NCBI GenBank assembly: GCA_003228195.2
Contig: QGNO01000013.1
Span: 1 to 47,570, forward strand
DNA from: Chloroflexota bacterium
Lineage (GTDB): Bacteria; Chloroflexota; Dehalococcoidia; Lucifugimonadales; QGNO01
Length of the DNA stretch: 47,570 nucleotides
Direction of reading: 5' to 3'
A program made the translations under genes and the position numbers. How positions within the stretch are numbered: the stretch's first letter is position 1; each line of letters opens with the position of its first letter. Below the pieces are notes generated by a model that searched no databases, was not told the DNA's origin, and saw only the letters and a program-made list of their open reading frames with translations. Below, piece after piece: positions 25,335-34,056 of this stretch.

Positions 25335-26333
25335 CTAACTCACAAGGTAAAAATTCAGCCAGCCCGCAAAAACGTACAATAGTACCAGCGAAATCGCCTC
25401 GTAAGTCCAAAATCTACTGGGTCGCTGTCTCCCTCTACTAAGTATGGCAACTATCACTACAGCGGTCATTACGATAGCGATTATTGCCGTCATTAGGTGA
25501 ATCCCAGAAATGGCAGCCCAAAATGACCCTTTTGTGTAAGCTAATTCATCAATCCATAACACGAATCCCATGTTGAACAAATTGCTGCCCAGCACATTAG
25601 AAATAGCCAATTCCGGTGCCCTTAAGCGCAGCGCGGCAAATGAAGCGGCTAATTCCGGTAAGGATGTGCTAAAGGCTAGGAATTGTGTGCCAACAAAGCT
25701 TTCCTCCCAGTGCATTTGGTCAGCGATATTATCACCTGTAAACGCTAACCAAACGGCGGCGGCTACGATTATCAAGGCCGATAAAGAATATATACCAATT
25801 TCCATTCCCAGAGACGCTTGTTCGTATTCTGTGTTTTCACTCGCTGTTTCAGTTCGTTCAGCGCGGAAAATTACATACAGACCAAATAAAAACGTTACGA
25901 AAATAGCCAATGAAAACGGACTGACTAGCCATGAACTAAATAGTGTGGTGCCATGATGGAACGTAATAGCGATTGTTGCCACACCTGTAATCAATATTCC
26001 CAATATTCCTATTAATGAAGCCCCGGTACCAATAGTGTTGAGGATAGGTCCGTTTCTCCAGTAAAGGTCCATTAGGCCAATAATCAACAGATTCACCAAA
26101 TTGCTTCCGAAGGCGTCGCCAGCGGCCAAATCTGGAGCCCCAAGCACAGAGATTGAGCTGACACCCATTCCCAGTTCCGGCAACGATGTAGCCGAGGCTA
26201 GAAGTACCACCCCAATGAAAGTTCTGCCTAGGCCAGTCTTGAACGCGATAATGTCAGCCGACCTGGCCAGATATTTAGACGAGCCAAGTATAATCATAGT
26301 GGCAAGAATGAATTGAACCCAAATATATGCCAT
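25335..26333 (-). CDS. CaCA-family sodium/calcium exchanger
   Basis: A 332-aa membrane protein with about ten hydrophobic segments and the two inverted alpha repeats of cation/Ca2+ exchangers. The first is VLLASATSLPELGMG...GDAFGSNLVN, the second FLAFSTSLPELAAS...SNVLGSNLFN. An acidic loop near 155-170 separates the halves. It probably exports Ca2+ in exchange for Na+ or H+; some relatives use K+. ATG at 26333. The ilvD-like gene lies upstream on the same strand after 148 bp, and a decayed gene lies downstream. Confidence 0.88.
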   Translation of the reverse strand: MAYIWVQFILATMIILGSSKYLARSADIIAFKTGLGRTFIGVVLLASATSLPELGMGVSSISVLGAPDLAAGDAFGSNLVNLLIIGLMDLYWRNGPILNTIGTGASLIGILGILITGVATIAITFHHGTTLFSSWLVSPFSLAIFVTFLFGLYVIFRAERTETASENTEYEQASLGMEIGIYSLSALIIVAAAVWLAFTGDNIADQMHWEESFVGTQFLAFSTSLPELAASFAALRLRAPELAISNVLGSNLFNMGFVLWIDELAYTKGSFWAAISGIHLMTAIIAIVMTAVVIVAILSRGRQRPSRFWTYEAISLVLLYVFAGWLNFYLVS

Positions 26334-26481
26334 AGTGTTTCTAAAACCGCCCTAGTTCCACGTGATTGTAATGCTAGTAATTACCCTGTCACAGCACCGC
26401 TAGATGCAGGTCCAACTAATTTTGCGTAGCTACCTCACTGATATCCCGTTCCGTTTTCCCGCCTAATCGCGTCGTTAACAT

Positions 26482-28329
26482 TTAACGATATTTGTTTGAT
26501 GGAACGAAAGAAGATTCAACCGGGTCTCGCGGATCACTAACCCACAAGCTTCTATTAGGATGCATACCGGCACCCAATTTGGCTGATACAGCGGAAAATC
26601 TCATCCTGTTAAGAAGTCTGGTATCTGCTAAACCGACCGAAGGATGCACTCCGTTATTTTCATCCACTATCTTCTGCCATGACAGTTTCCTTTTCTCCAG
26701 GATTAAAGAGTCAAAAAGCTCAGTGCAATTAAGCTCATTAGTATTTAGATCCACTATTATTTCGTCCCCATCTTCGATCAATCCGATTTCACCACCCAAT
26801 GCTGCCTCTGGACCAACATGACCTATTACGAGCCCGACAGAACCACCAGAAAACCTAGCGTCTGTCATTAGCCCTACAACTATCCCTTTCTGCCTGCAGA
26901 GTGTCGTAATTCTAGATGTGGAATCGAGCATTTCTGGCATGCCAGGGGCACCGCTAGGTCCCTCATAACGAACAATTATCATATCACGGTCTTCAAATAT
27001 ATCAGGGGTTTTTTCCAGGGAATCCAGCAGAGCAGCCTCGCTGTCAAATACTCTGGCTTTACCAGCGAAAACATTGTTCTCCAAACCTCCTTCTACACCG
27101 GCAAGCTTCAATACCGCGCTATACTCACGTGAGAGATTCCCTCCAAGAACTCTCAGCCCCCCTGTCTGTTTATATGGATCCTTTACCGAATATATTACAA
27201 CCCCATCAGGATTCGGAGGGTCTAGACGATCAACCTGTTGCGCTAGAGTTTCCCCAGTGCATGTGAGGGTCTCGCCGTTCAAAAGACCTGCCTCCAGTAA
27301 TTCTTTAACTATAACTTGGACACCGCCTTTTTCATCTATATCAACCATAGAGTAGTTTCCAAAAGGCCTGGCATCAACCAGCACAGGCACCACATACTGG
27401 GATAAGTAATTGAATTCTTCAGGGGACATAATTTGATCAGAAAAGTTGCCATACCCAGCGGCCCTCGCTATTTCTGGAGCGTGTAACATAACATTTGTGG
27501 AACCCCCTACGGCCATGGCAACTATGATCGCATTTCTTAACGATTCACGACTAACAATATCACGAGGAGTAACCTGCGATTCAATCATATCTCCCAAGTA
27601 ATTCACTAACTCACCTGGAAATTGTTCCGTTCTACGACTGTCATCAGAGGGAGGTGAAACCATATCCAAAGGTTCCATACCTATTACTCCAATAAATGTC
27701 TGCATCGTGTTATATGTGAACATACCACCGCAACTTCCATAGCCTGGACACGCTTCACAAGCCAAACGTCTCTTCATTTCCTCGTCTTCACTTCCAGCAA
27801 CCTGAAATCCGGAAATGATATCTATTCTTTCATTTGTAACTGAATCTATTCCAGGGCGAATTGTGCCATCGGACATCATAATTGCAGGCCTGTTATGTTC
27901 CAGTATTCCAGCTAGTGTCCCAACCGGAGGCTTATCACAAGCGACAACTGCAATGATGCCTTCCAGCCCGCTCGCGCTCAGGTGTTCACACACCGAGTCG
28001 TGTGTCACTTCCCTTCCTATCAGGGAGTATCGCATTTCCCTCGTCCCATTACGCATTCCATCAGATGTAGCTACGGTATATTCAGGCTGGATCAATCTCA
28101 TACTTATCTGGCCACTATCTCGCCCTATACTCAATCGTAAGGTTTCCTGAATAGCTTCAACTTTCTGTTGTACTCCAAGGTAACATTGGGAATCCCCCTT
28201 GTTACCAATCACTCCCACCGAAGGCTCATGAATAAGGTCCATGTCGGTTCCAAGTTGCCTTGCAATGCCAAATGTTTGCGCACTTCTTCCAGGGTTATTA
28301 TCAATTAAAACCGTTCTAGAGTTTCGCAC
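26482..28329 (-). CDS. IlvD/Edd-family dehydratase (divergent paralogue)
   Basis: A 615-aa Fe-S dehydratase related to dihydroxy-acid and sugar-acid dehydratases. Three cysteines expected to ligate the cluster are present: Cys49 (DSQCYLG), Cys131 (VACDKPP) and Cys200 (GYGSCGGM). The pattern with a Cys at the first site is that of [2Fe-2S] enzymes. The C-terminal domain has DARFSGGSVGLVIGHVGPEA. Start GTG 28327-28329, with GGAG 8 nt upstream; this is the only start before an upstream stop. Its G is shared with the TAG ending the upstream ilvD stump. The N-terminus is divergent, so sugar-acid dehydration is as plausible as valine/isoleucine synthesis. Confidence 0.85.
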   Translation of the reverse strand: MRNSRTVLIDNNPGRSAQTFGIARQLGTDMDLIHEPSVGVIGNKGDSQCYLGVQQKVEAIQETLRLSIGRDSGQISMRLIQPEYTVATSDGMRNGTREMRYSLIGREVTHDSVCEHLSASGLEGIIAVVACDKPPVGTLAGILEHNRPAIMMSDGTIRPGIDSVTNERIDIISGFQVAGSEDEEMKRRLACEACPGYGSCGGMFTYNTMQTFIGVIGMEPLDMVSPPSDDSRRTEQFPGELVNYLGDMIESQVTPRDIVSRESLRNAIIVAMAVGGSTNVMLHAPEIARAAGYGNFSDQIMSPEEFNYLSQYVVPVLVDARPFGNYSMVDIDEKGGVQVIVKELLEAGLLNGETLTCTGETLAQQVDRLDPPNPDGVVIYSVKDPYKQTGGLRVLGGNLSREYSAVLKLAGVEGGLENNVFAGKARVFDSEAALLDSLEKTPDIFEDRDMIIVRYEGPSGAPGMPEMLDSTSRITTLCRQKGIVVGLMTDARFSGGSVGLVIGHVGPEAALGGEIGLIEDGDEIIVDLNTNELNCTELFDSLILEKRKLSWQKIVDENNGVHPSVGLADTRLLNRMRFSAVSAKLGAGMHPNRSLWVSDPRDPVESSFVPSNKYR

Positions 28330-28478
28330 TACATAATCTCCATACCGATAAAAGGCCTGTTGAGTGCTTCGTCGTCGAGTCCCATAGACCGTAGCATTGC
28401 TCGAGCCGCTTCCCTATGTGCTCCTTCCGATATCTCTTTACTCTTATGTTTGGGGTCAAACACCTTTTTTGTGCTCAT
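28329..28478 (-). pseudogene. N-terminal stump of a second ilvD
   Basis: A 49-codon frame that reads like the beginning of a canonical IlvD: HKSKEISEGAHREAARAMLR, then MGLDDEALNRPFIG, then MEIM and stop where canonical enzymes continue with the Trp-Asn-Glu/Pro-Cys region. AAGGAAG precedes the ATG (28478; ATG 28481 is also possible). A promoter-like TGGACA-N17-TAGGAT lies at 28539-28511. The downstream IlvD-family gene has its own equivalent N-terminus, so this is a leftover of a different copy, although it may still be translated and coupled to the next gene through the overlapping TAGTG. Confidence 0.7.
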
Positions 28479-28510
28479 CATTCTTCCTTAGATATGGCGA
28501 AACTGCCCAT

Positions 28511-28539
28511 ATCCTAGTCGCTACCAAACAAACTGTCCA
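28511..28539 (-). promoter_or_regulatory. candidate promoter of ilvD stump and ilvD-like gene
   Basis: On the minus strand TGGACA (28539-28534), a 17-nt spacer and TAGGAT (28516-28511) match the sigma-70 pattern at 5/6 and 4/6. The start point would be near 28504, about 26 nt before the stump ATG. Confidence 0.5.
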
Positions 28540-28568
28540 TTGAATCAGCCTCGATGCTACCTTATAAT
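28540..28568 (+). promoter_or_regulatory. aspS promoter
   Basis: TTGAAT (28540-28545), a 17-nt spacer and a perfect TATAAT (28563-28568). The -35 directly abuts the -35 of the opposing promoter (28534-28539). Confidence 0.65.
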
Positions 28569-28596
28569 CGTGCCTCAATGCTGGAGGTAAAAACAA

Positions 28597-30396
28597 GTGT
28601 TCAAGACTATCTCGTGTGGTGATATAAACAGAAGTCACTCTGGTGAAACGGTTCAGCTGGCCGGATGGGTACATCGTCGCCGGGATCATGGGGGATTAAT
28701 ATTCATTGATCTCAGAGATACCACAGGAATTGTACAGGTAGTGTTTGATCCACTGGAAACACCTGGAGTTCACAAAATAGCCGAGACATTCCGTAGCGAA
28801 TGGGTACTTTTAGTGGGTGGCAACGTCAGCTTACGCCCTGAAGGATCGGGCAATCCTAACATCTCAACCGGGGAAATTGAAGTACGAGCAACCACAGTAG
28901 AAATTCTCAATCAAAGTAAAACTCCACCATTTGAAATTGCAGACGAGTCCACAATTGACGAGTTGCTAAGAATGCAATACCGATATCTCGATTTACGAAC
29001 CAAGAAGATGCATGACAACATAAAGTTACGACACAAAGTGGTGAAGTATATCAGAGATTTTCTAGACAGCCGGGCATTTATTGAAATTGAGACCCCTATT
29101 CTAACTAAGAGCACTCCAGAAGGTGCTAGGGATTTTCTAGTACCAAGCCGCTTAAATCCCGGAACGTTTTACGCGCTTCCCCAATCCCCACAACAGTTAA
29201 AACAACTCCTGATGGTCTCGGGATTCGAGCGTTACTTTCAAATAGCACATTGTTTTAGAGACGAAGATCTCAGAGGTGACAGGCAGTACGAACACACTCA
29301 ACTAGATATAGAGATGAGTTTCGTTGATGAAAATGATGTGATGGAATTGGTTGAAACCCTTTACTCAAGCATAGTGAAAGATATTGCTGTCGACAGAATC
29401 GCATCTGATAAGTTTCCACGGCTAAAGTATGATGAGGTAATGGAAAAATATGGCACAGACAAACCTGATCTTAGGTACGAACTAGAGCTTGTAACACTAA
29501 CGGATGTTATCTACAAAACAGGAATACGGATACTCACTGCAGCGATCGATAACGGCGGTATAGTGAAGGGGCTAGTAGCACCTGGCTGTGCCGAGTATTC
29601 ACGTAAAGACCTCGATAGCTTGGTCAGCTTTGTGCAAACGCGGGGAGGCGAGGGGTTAGTCTATATAGCTTTGGATAAAAAAGCAGGGGACATAAAAAAT
29701 CTAGAGATGGAGCATATTAGGTCCCCTATTTCGAGACACCTCACCACTGAACAAATAATTGAGATTGCTAAAAGAGCTGATGCGAATCCAGGTGATTTGA
29801 TCCTGCTGGCAGCCGGGCCAGCGAAACTTATTAATACGGTGATGTCACAGGTAAGGCAAGAGATCGCAGACCGTTTAGGTTTAACTAATCCGAAAAACCT
29901 AGCGTTTGCATTTGTGACGGACTTTCCATTATTCGAATGGGACGAAGACGGTAATCACTGGGAGGCATCCCACCACCTTTTCACTTCACCATGGGAAGAA
30001 CATTGGGGTCTGCTCGATCAAGACCCTGGCAAGATGAAGGCTCGGCATTATGATTTGGTATGCAATGGAATGGAATTGGCAAGCGGTAGCATTAGAATAC
30101 ATAACAGGCAGAAACAGGAACGCATAATGGAATTTCTTGGGTACACAAAACATCAAATGGAAGACCGCTTCGGGCAAATACTCGGAGCATTAGAGTTTGG
30201 CGCCCCTCCTCACGGCGGAATCGCCCCCGGAATTGATCGTTTCATGACATTGTTAACGGATCACGCTGAGTCAATAAGGGATGTAATAGCATTCCCCAAA
30301 ACTCAAAGTGGTGCTGACCCGCTCTTTAACACACCCTCATCAGTAACGCCTGAGCAGTTGAAGGAGTTGCACATAAAAGTGTCGGAAAATAGTTAG
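28597..30396 (+). CDS. aspS: Aspartyl-tRNA synthetase (probably non-discriminating)
   Basis: A 599-aa bacterial-type AspRS. The anticodon-binding OB fold has GWVHRRRDHGGLIFIDLRD, with motif 2 at HCFRDEDLRGDRQYEHTQLD. A GAD insertion domain lies at about 300-410, and motif 3 is GGIAPGIDRF. His31 (in RDHGG) and Gly83 (in RPEGSG) are the residue types I recall in AspRSs that also charge tRNA-Asn, so a GatCAB-dependent route to Asn-tRNA is inferred. Start GTG 28597, with GGAGG 9 nt upstream. Confidence 0.95.
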   Translation: MFKTISCGDINRSHSGETVQLAGWVHRRRDHGGLIFIDLRDTTGIVQVVFDPLETPGVHKIAETFRSEWVLLVGGNVSLRPEGSGNPNISTGEIEVRATTVEILNQSKTPPFEIADESTIDELLRMQYRYLDLRTKKMHDNIKLRHKVVKYIRDFLDSRAFIEIETPILTKSTPEGARDFLVPSRLNPGTFYALPQSPQQLKQLLMVSGFERYFQIAHCFRDEDLRGDRQYEHTQLDIEMSFVDENDVMELVETLYSSIVKDIAVDRIASDKFPRLKYDEVMEKYGTDKPDLRYELELVTLTDVIYKTGIRILTAAIDNGGIVKGLVAPGCAEYSRKDLDSLVSFVQTRGGEGLVYIALDKKAGDIKNLEMEHIRSPISRHLTTEQIIEIAKRADANPGDLILLAAGPAKLINTVMSQVRQEIADRLGLTNPKNLAFAFVTDFPLFEWDEDGNHWEASHHLFTSPWEEHWGLLDQDPGKMKARHYDLVCNGMELASGSIRIHNRQKQERIMEFLGYTKHQMEDRFGQILGALEFGAPPHGGIAPGIDRFMTLLTDHAESIRDVIAFPKTQSGADPLFNTPSSVTPEQLKELHIKVSENS

Positions 30397-30416
30397 TGTT
30401 CCTAAAAACCCCGACA

Positions 30417-30425
30417 TGGTATAAT
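30417..30425 (+). promoter_or_regulatory. tig promoter (extended -10)
   Basis: TGGTATAAT is a perfect extended -10. No convincing -35 is visible. The start point near 30432 would place the leader hairpin at the very 5' end of the message. Confidence 0.6.
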
Positions 30426-30433
30426 CTCCTTCT

Positions 30434-30492
30434 ATAAGTGGACGCTGTGGCGCCTTGGAGAATGGCGGCACAGGTTTGTTAGAAGCGCTTAT
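30434..30492 (+). promoter_or_regulatory. tig leader hairpin
   Basis: Nested stems form. The outer one is ATAAGTG (30434-30440) with CGCTTAT (30486-30492), with one G-U. The inner one is CTGTG-G-CGCC (30445-30454) with GGCG-G-CACAG (30464-30473), interrupted by one G-G mismatch. The hairpin covers most of the ~70-nt leader. No ribosome site is seen between it and the tig ATG. Confidence 0.5.
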
Positions 30493-30503
30493 TTCAATAC
30501 GCT

Positions 30504-31796
30504 ATGAAAATCACCAGAGAAGACCTCCAAAATCGTGAAGTTGCCCTGACTATAGCCGTAACCAGTGAAGACGTAGAGCCATACCTCGAACGAGCTTATA
30601 AGCGAGTAGTTGGGCGAATAAACGTCCCTGGATTCCGAAAAGGTAAGGCACCTAGAGCCGTGGTGGAACAGTTTGTAGGCAAAAAAACCTTAGAGGACGA
30701 CGCCTTGGATATAATGCTACCGGAAGTGGTAATTAAAGCGATTCAGCAGGAAGATCTCAAACAGGGCAGCTTGCCACAAGTTCAAGTAATTCAACGGGAA
30801 CCCATAACGATTAAAGCGACGGTTCCATTAATTCCAGAAGTGACCTTAACAGCGTATCGGGAAATTCGCATCCCGGTTGAACCTGTCGTGGTAACCGACG
30901 ATCAAATTGATCATCTACTGCAGCATTTAAGAGAAGAGATAGCACCTTGGGAACCGGTTCAGCGTAAGGTTAGCCTGGGAGACCAAGTCATTTTGGACCT
31001 GACCGCACGTCTAGATGGATCCGAAGTTGCGAATCAAAAGGAGATTCCGTATATCGTTGCTGAAGAAAATATGAGCCCGGTGCCAGGTTTTGCGGTGGAG
31101 CTTGTAGGCCTAAACTCAGAAGAGAAAAAAGAATTCACTATAAAACTCCCTGATGACCACCAGGATGAGAATCTTGCATCTAAAGAGGTGGCTTTCACGG
31201 TTACTATTAGTGAAATTAAGGCTAAAAATCTTCCAGAACTCGATGACGAGTTCGCAAAAAGTATCGGCCAAGGCTACGATACTCTTGCGGATCTGACTAA
31301 ACAACTGAAGGATGACATTTTCTCAAGGGAAAAACGCTCCAGCGAATTACAGTATGAGAACGCGATAATTGACAAACTCATTGAAACTTCCAGCTTCGAA
31401 ATGTCCCCGCTCATATTAGATCATGAAGTAGAGCACATGCTGGAAGAGCAACAGCAAAATCTCCGTAACCAAAAAATTGGAATGGAGCAATACCTTGAAC
31501 AGATCGGCAAGACTCCCGAAGATCATAGGGAGGAACTAAAAACTGCAGCAGAAGACCGCATTAAAAGAAGTCACGCTATTGGAAAGGTCGCCGAGTTGGA
31601 AGGAGTAATCGTCACTCCAGAAGACATCACTCTTGAGATAGAAACCATTCTGAGCGAGGCGGGAGATCAGGCTGATAGGATTAAGGGGAATTTGGAGAGC
31701 GAAGAGGGCAATCAATCAATTGAACGCGTACTGACTAGACGTAAAACGCTAGAACAACTTGTGAGAATTGCAAATGGAGATCATAAATCGGCTTAA
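30504..31796 (+). CDS. tig: Trigger factor
   Basis: A 430-aa ribosome-associated chaperone and prolyl isomerase. The N-terminal ribosome-binding domain has the signature GFRKGKAPRAVVEQF (about 43-57). An FKBP-like PPIase domain (about 150-240) is followed by the long helical C-terminal domain. Normal length. ATG 30504, with no obvious Shine-Dalgarno. clpP follows after 48 bp, the common tig-clpP order, though clpX does not follow here. Confidence 0.94.
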   Translation: MKITREDLQNREVALTIAVTSEDVEPYLERAYKRVVGRINVPGFRKGKAPRAVVEQFVGKKTLEDDALDIMLPEVVIKAIQQEDLKQGSLPQVQVIQREPITIKATVPLIPEVTLTAYREIRIPVEPVVVTDDQIDHLLQHLREEIAPWEPVQRKVSLGDQVILDLTARLDGSEVANQKEIPYIVAEENMSPVPGFAVELVGLNSEEKKEFTIKLPDDHQDENLASKEVAFTVTISEIKAKNLPELDDEFAKSIGQGYDTLADLTKQLKDDIFSREKRSSELQYENAIIDKLIETSSFEMSPLILDHEVEHMLEEQQQNLRNQKIGMEQYLEQIGKTPEDHREELKTAAEDRIKRSHAIGKVAELEGVIVTPEDITLEIETILSEAGDQADRIKGNLESEEGNQSIERVLTRRKTLEQLVRIANGDHKSA

Positions 31797-31844
31797 ATAT
31801 CTCACTGCACATATTTAGTACGTAAACAGTAGGAGACATAATTA

Positions 31845-32471
31845 ATGGTGAATCAAGAAAATCTTCCACAAAACATTATTCCGATGGTAGTTGAAAGTTC
31901 CTCCAGGGGAGAACGAGCATTCGATATCTACTCGCTCCTATTGAGGGAAAGGATAGTTTTCCTTGGAACCTCCATTAACGATTCGGTAGCCAACCTGATA
32001 GTAGCCCAACTACTATATCTTGATCGAGAAGATCCTGACAAAGACATAAATCTATACATAAATAGCCCAGGTGGCGTAATAAGCGCTGGCTTAGCAATAT
32101 ATGACACTATGCAAATGGTGAATGCTGATGTTTCCACTATTTGCGTGGGAATGGCGGCCAGCATGGCTACAGTCTTATTAAGCGCGGGTAAACAAGGGAA
32201 ACGATATGCGCTTCCCAATGCCACGGTCCATATGCATCAACCAATGGGAGGAGCCCAAGGGCAAGCCTCTGATATCGAAATCGCCGCCCGTGAAATCCTT
32301 AGAATGCAGGACAAAATTCGAACCTTGCTAGCGACTAATACCGGTCAGACCGTCGAAAAAATTGCCCAAGATACAGACCGGGATTATTACCTAGATGCGG
32401 ATCAAGCTAAGAAATATGGCCTCGTAGATGAGGTATTGGCAGGGAAAGACTCCAGCAAGAACTCTAAGTAA
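31845..32471 (+). CDS. clpP: ATP-dependent Clp protease proteolytic subunit
   Basis: A 208-aa serine peptidase forming the tetradecameric Clp barrel. The triad is Ser106 (GMAASMAT), His131 (VHMHQPMG) and Asp180 (DTDRDYY). Complete and of normal length. AGGAGA lies about 8 nt before ATG 31845. Its 3' end overlaps the convergent formyltransferase-like gene by 8 nt. No clpX in the window. Confidence 0.96.
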   Translation: MVNQENLPQNIIPMVVESSSRGERAFDIYSLLLRERIVFLGTSINDSVANLIVAQLLYLDREDPDKDINLYINSPGGVISAGLAIYDTMQMVNADVSTICVGMAASMATVLLSAGKQGKRYALPNATVHMHQPMGGAQGQASDIEIAAREILRMQDKIRTLLATNTGQTVEKIAQDTDRDYYLDADQAKKYGLVDEVLAGKDSSKNSK

Positions 32472-33255
32472 GCCATTTCGGAATTCTATCGGCTAGCGAC
32501 AAACCTCCATGTAATATTTTGCCGTTATGGAAAATCGCCCCGTCTCGTATTTTAATATCGTTGTTAGCGATAGATCTGAGGGTCTCTACCAAAAGAGGAA
32601 TTTCGCGTTTCCCAGTTTCCTCCCGGATCGTCTTAAAGAGAAGCAGATTCTCATCGTAATCCTTTCGTAGATTAGGAAATGAATATTCATTGATTTGTTT
32701 CCATCCCGCCCCAAATTCGGTTCCAGTCAAGGGATAAGTAATATAAGAAATAATTGGACCTCTGTCCCAATCCATAGTAGCTAGTTGGATTTGAACCCCT
32801 CCTAATTGGGAATTACACTTGATGATCTCCCAGATGATCTCCTGCCAAGGTCCAATCGGGCCTTCCGGTGGAGCGGGATGGAGATTAATCATCTTGAACT
32901 TAGTGACCATCTCTAGAGAAGTGAAAAGCATGTAGCCAGCGAGCACAATCAAGTCAGGTTTAAAACCAGACAGCATTTCAATTACGCATCTGTCATACTC
33001 AGCACGAACATCATTAAAGGAGCGTGCACCTTTACGCCTTGTAAATTCCCTTGACGAATAAGCTACAACAGGTATCAAGTTGCTTTCAGCGATTGACATA
33101 AATTGATCACTGCCGGGTTCCTCGCCAACTGCACGATTACAGAAAACGCACTCTATTTGGGCATCAATGTATCCGGACTTGATACTTTGAAGGGTAGATA
33201 GTAGTAATTTCCTAGAGCCCTGCCCGCGCCCAGTAGACATCCAACCTAGTTTCAC
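32464..33255 (-). CDS. Formyltransferase-like protein (PurN fold)
   Basis: A 263-aa protein of the GART formyltransferase fold. The catalytic triad is recognisable: Asn124 and His126 in INLHPA, Asp164 in MDWDRGPII. The loop after HP reads [10 protein letters not shown] instead of the SLLP of PurN, and the C-terminal ~90 residues do not resemble purN. The acceptor is therefore unknown and it should not be called purN. GTG 33255 was chosen, with AAGG just upstream; TTG 33258 is adjacent. Last gene of the topA-to-php minus-strand run, 6 nt after the PHP gene. Confidence 0.75.
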   Translation of the reverse strand: MKLGWMSTGRGQGSRKLLLSTLQSIKSGYIDAQIECVFCNRAVGEEPGSDQFMSIAESNLIPVVAYSSREFTRRKGARSFNDVRAEYDRCVIEMLSGFKPDLIVLAGYMLFTSLEMVTKFKMINLHPAPPEGPIGPWQEIIWEIIKCNSQLGGVQIQLATMDWDRGPIISYITYPLTGTEFGAGWKQINEYSFPNLRKDYDENLLLFKTIREETGKREIPLLVETLRSIANNDIKIRDGAIFHNGKILHGGLSLADRIPKWLT

Positions 33256-33261
33256 CAAACC

Positions 33262-34056
33262 TTACCTACGTAAGAATTGCTTAACTAGTCTGTTATAGGT
33301 GGTTGCGCAATGTACCAGAGGGTTACTGCGTTTCTCTACCAGAAAACCTTGTCTTATCGCCTCAAGAAATTCCTTCGGGTCATTACTAAGTTTAGGTATT
33401 TGGGTATATGTGTTGCCCAGCTCAGATACGGTGTGTGCATCACTAACCGCAACTATCGGTATCTTACTCGAGTCAGCAAATACCTTGGCCATTCTATCAG
33501 AGCTTCGAAATACATTTCTTGCATTAAATCCCTCTATGAGATCAAAGCCTCCTAGCTGAAGGTCCGCGATGTGATTGGGCGTTTCTCGCTTCTGAAGTAT
33601 ATCCGTTACCCTAATGCGGTTCCGTACTAAAGTTGCATCATCGAGATCATCCATCAGCAGAACATCGAAAAATCCCTGTGAGGTTAAAGCTGAACCACGA
33701 ATCCTATCGAACGGATGGGGGAGCATCACAATACCATTTTGCCGCCTGACACATTCCACGGCTTCAATAGGTTGTAGTCCAGACGGCACCTGCTTACTCA
33801 AAAATAGACCGATCAAGTCACCTTGAGTGGTTTTTATCTCCTGTCCTACTATTACCTGGAAAGGAGCCATCTCCCGTAGGGACAATGCCCCTTCAATAGT
33901 TCCGTGATCCGTAATGGCTATACAATCGAGGTTCTTATCAACGACCCTCTTAACTATGTTTGAAAGGGAAGTAGTACTATCAAATGAATAGCCTGTATGT
34001 ACATGCAAATCTACTCTGAACATCGGATTGTCGCGCATGTTAACAATCGCTCTCAC
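33262..34056 (-). CDS. PHP-domain phosphoesterase
   Basis: A 264-aa PHP metallo-hydrolase with the four expected metal-site motifs: DLHVHTGYSFD, ITDHGT, LPHPFDR and VSDAHT. Stand-alone PHP proteins of this kind include 3',5'-nucleotide and histidinol-type phosphatases; the substrate is unknown. The frame starts at GTG 34056, overlapping the efp TGA as GTGA; ATG 34038 and ATG 34023 (MFRVDLHVHT) are alternatives. Probably translationally coupled to efp. Confidence 0.85.
   Translation of the reverse strand: MRAIVNMRDNPMFRVDLHVHTGYSFDSTTSLSNIVKRVVDKNLDCIAITDHGTIEGALSLREMAPFQVIVGQEIKTTQGDLIGLFLSKQVPSGLQPIEAVECVRRQNGIVMLPHPFDRIRGSALTSQGFFDVLLMDDLDDATLVRNRIRVTDILQKRETPNHIADLQLGGFDLIEGFNARNVFRSSDRMAKVFADSSKIPIVAVSDAHTVSELGNTYTQIPKLSNDPKEFLEAIRQGFLVEKRSNPLVHCATTYNRLVKQFLRR

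Noticed and set aside
30461-30482. 6-codon leader peptide inside the tig leader hairpin
   Set aside because: GGAG is only one base before the ATG, too close for initiation, and both lie in a strong stem-loop.
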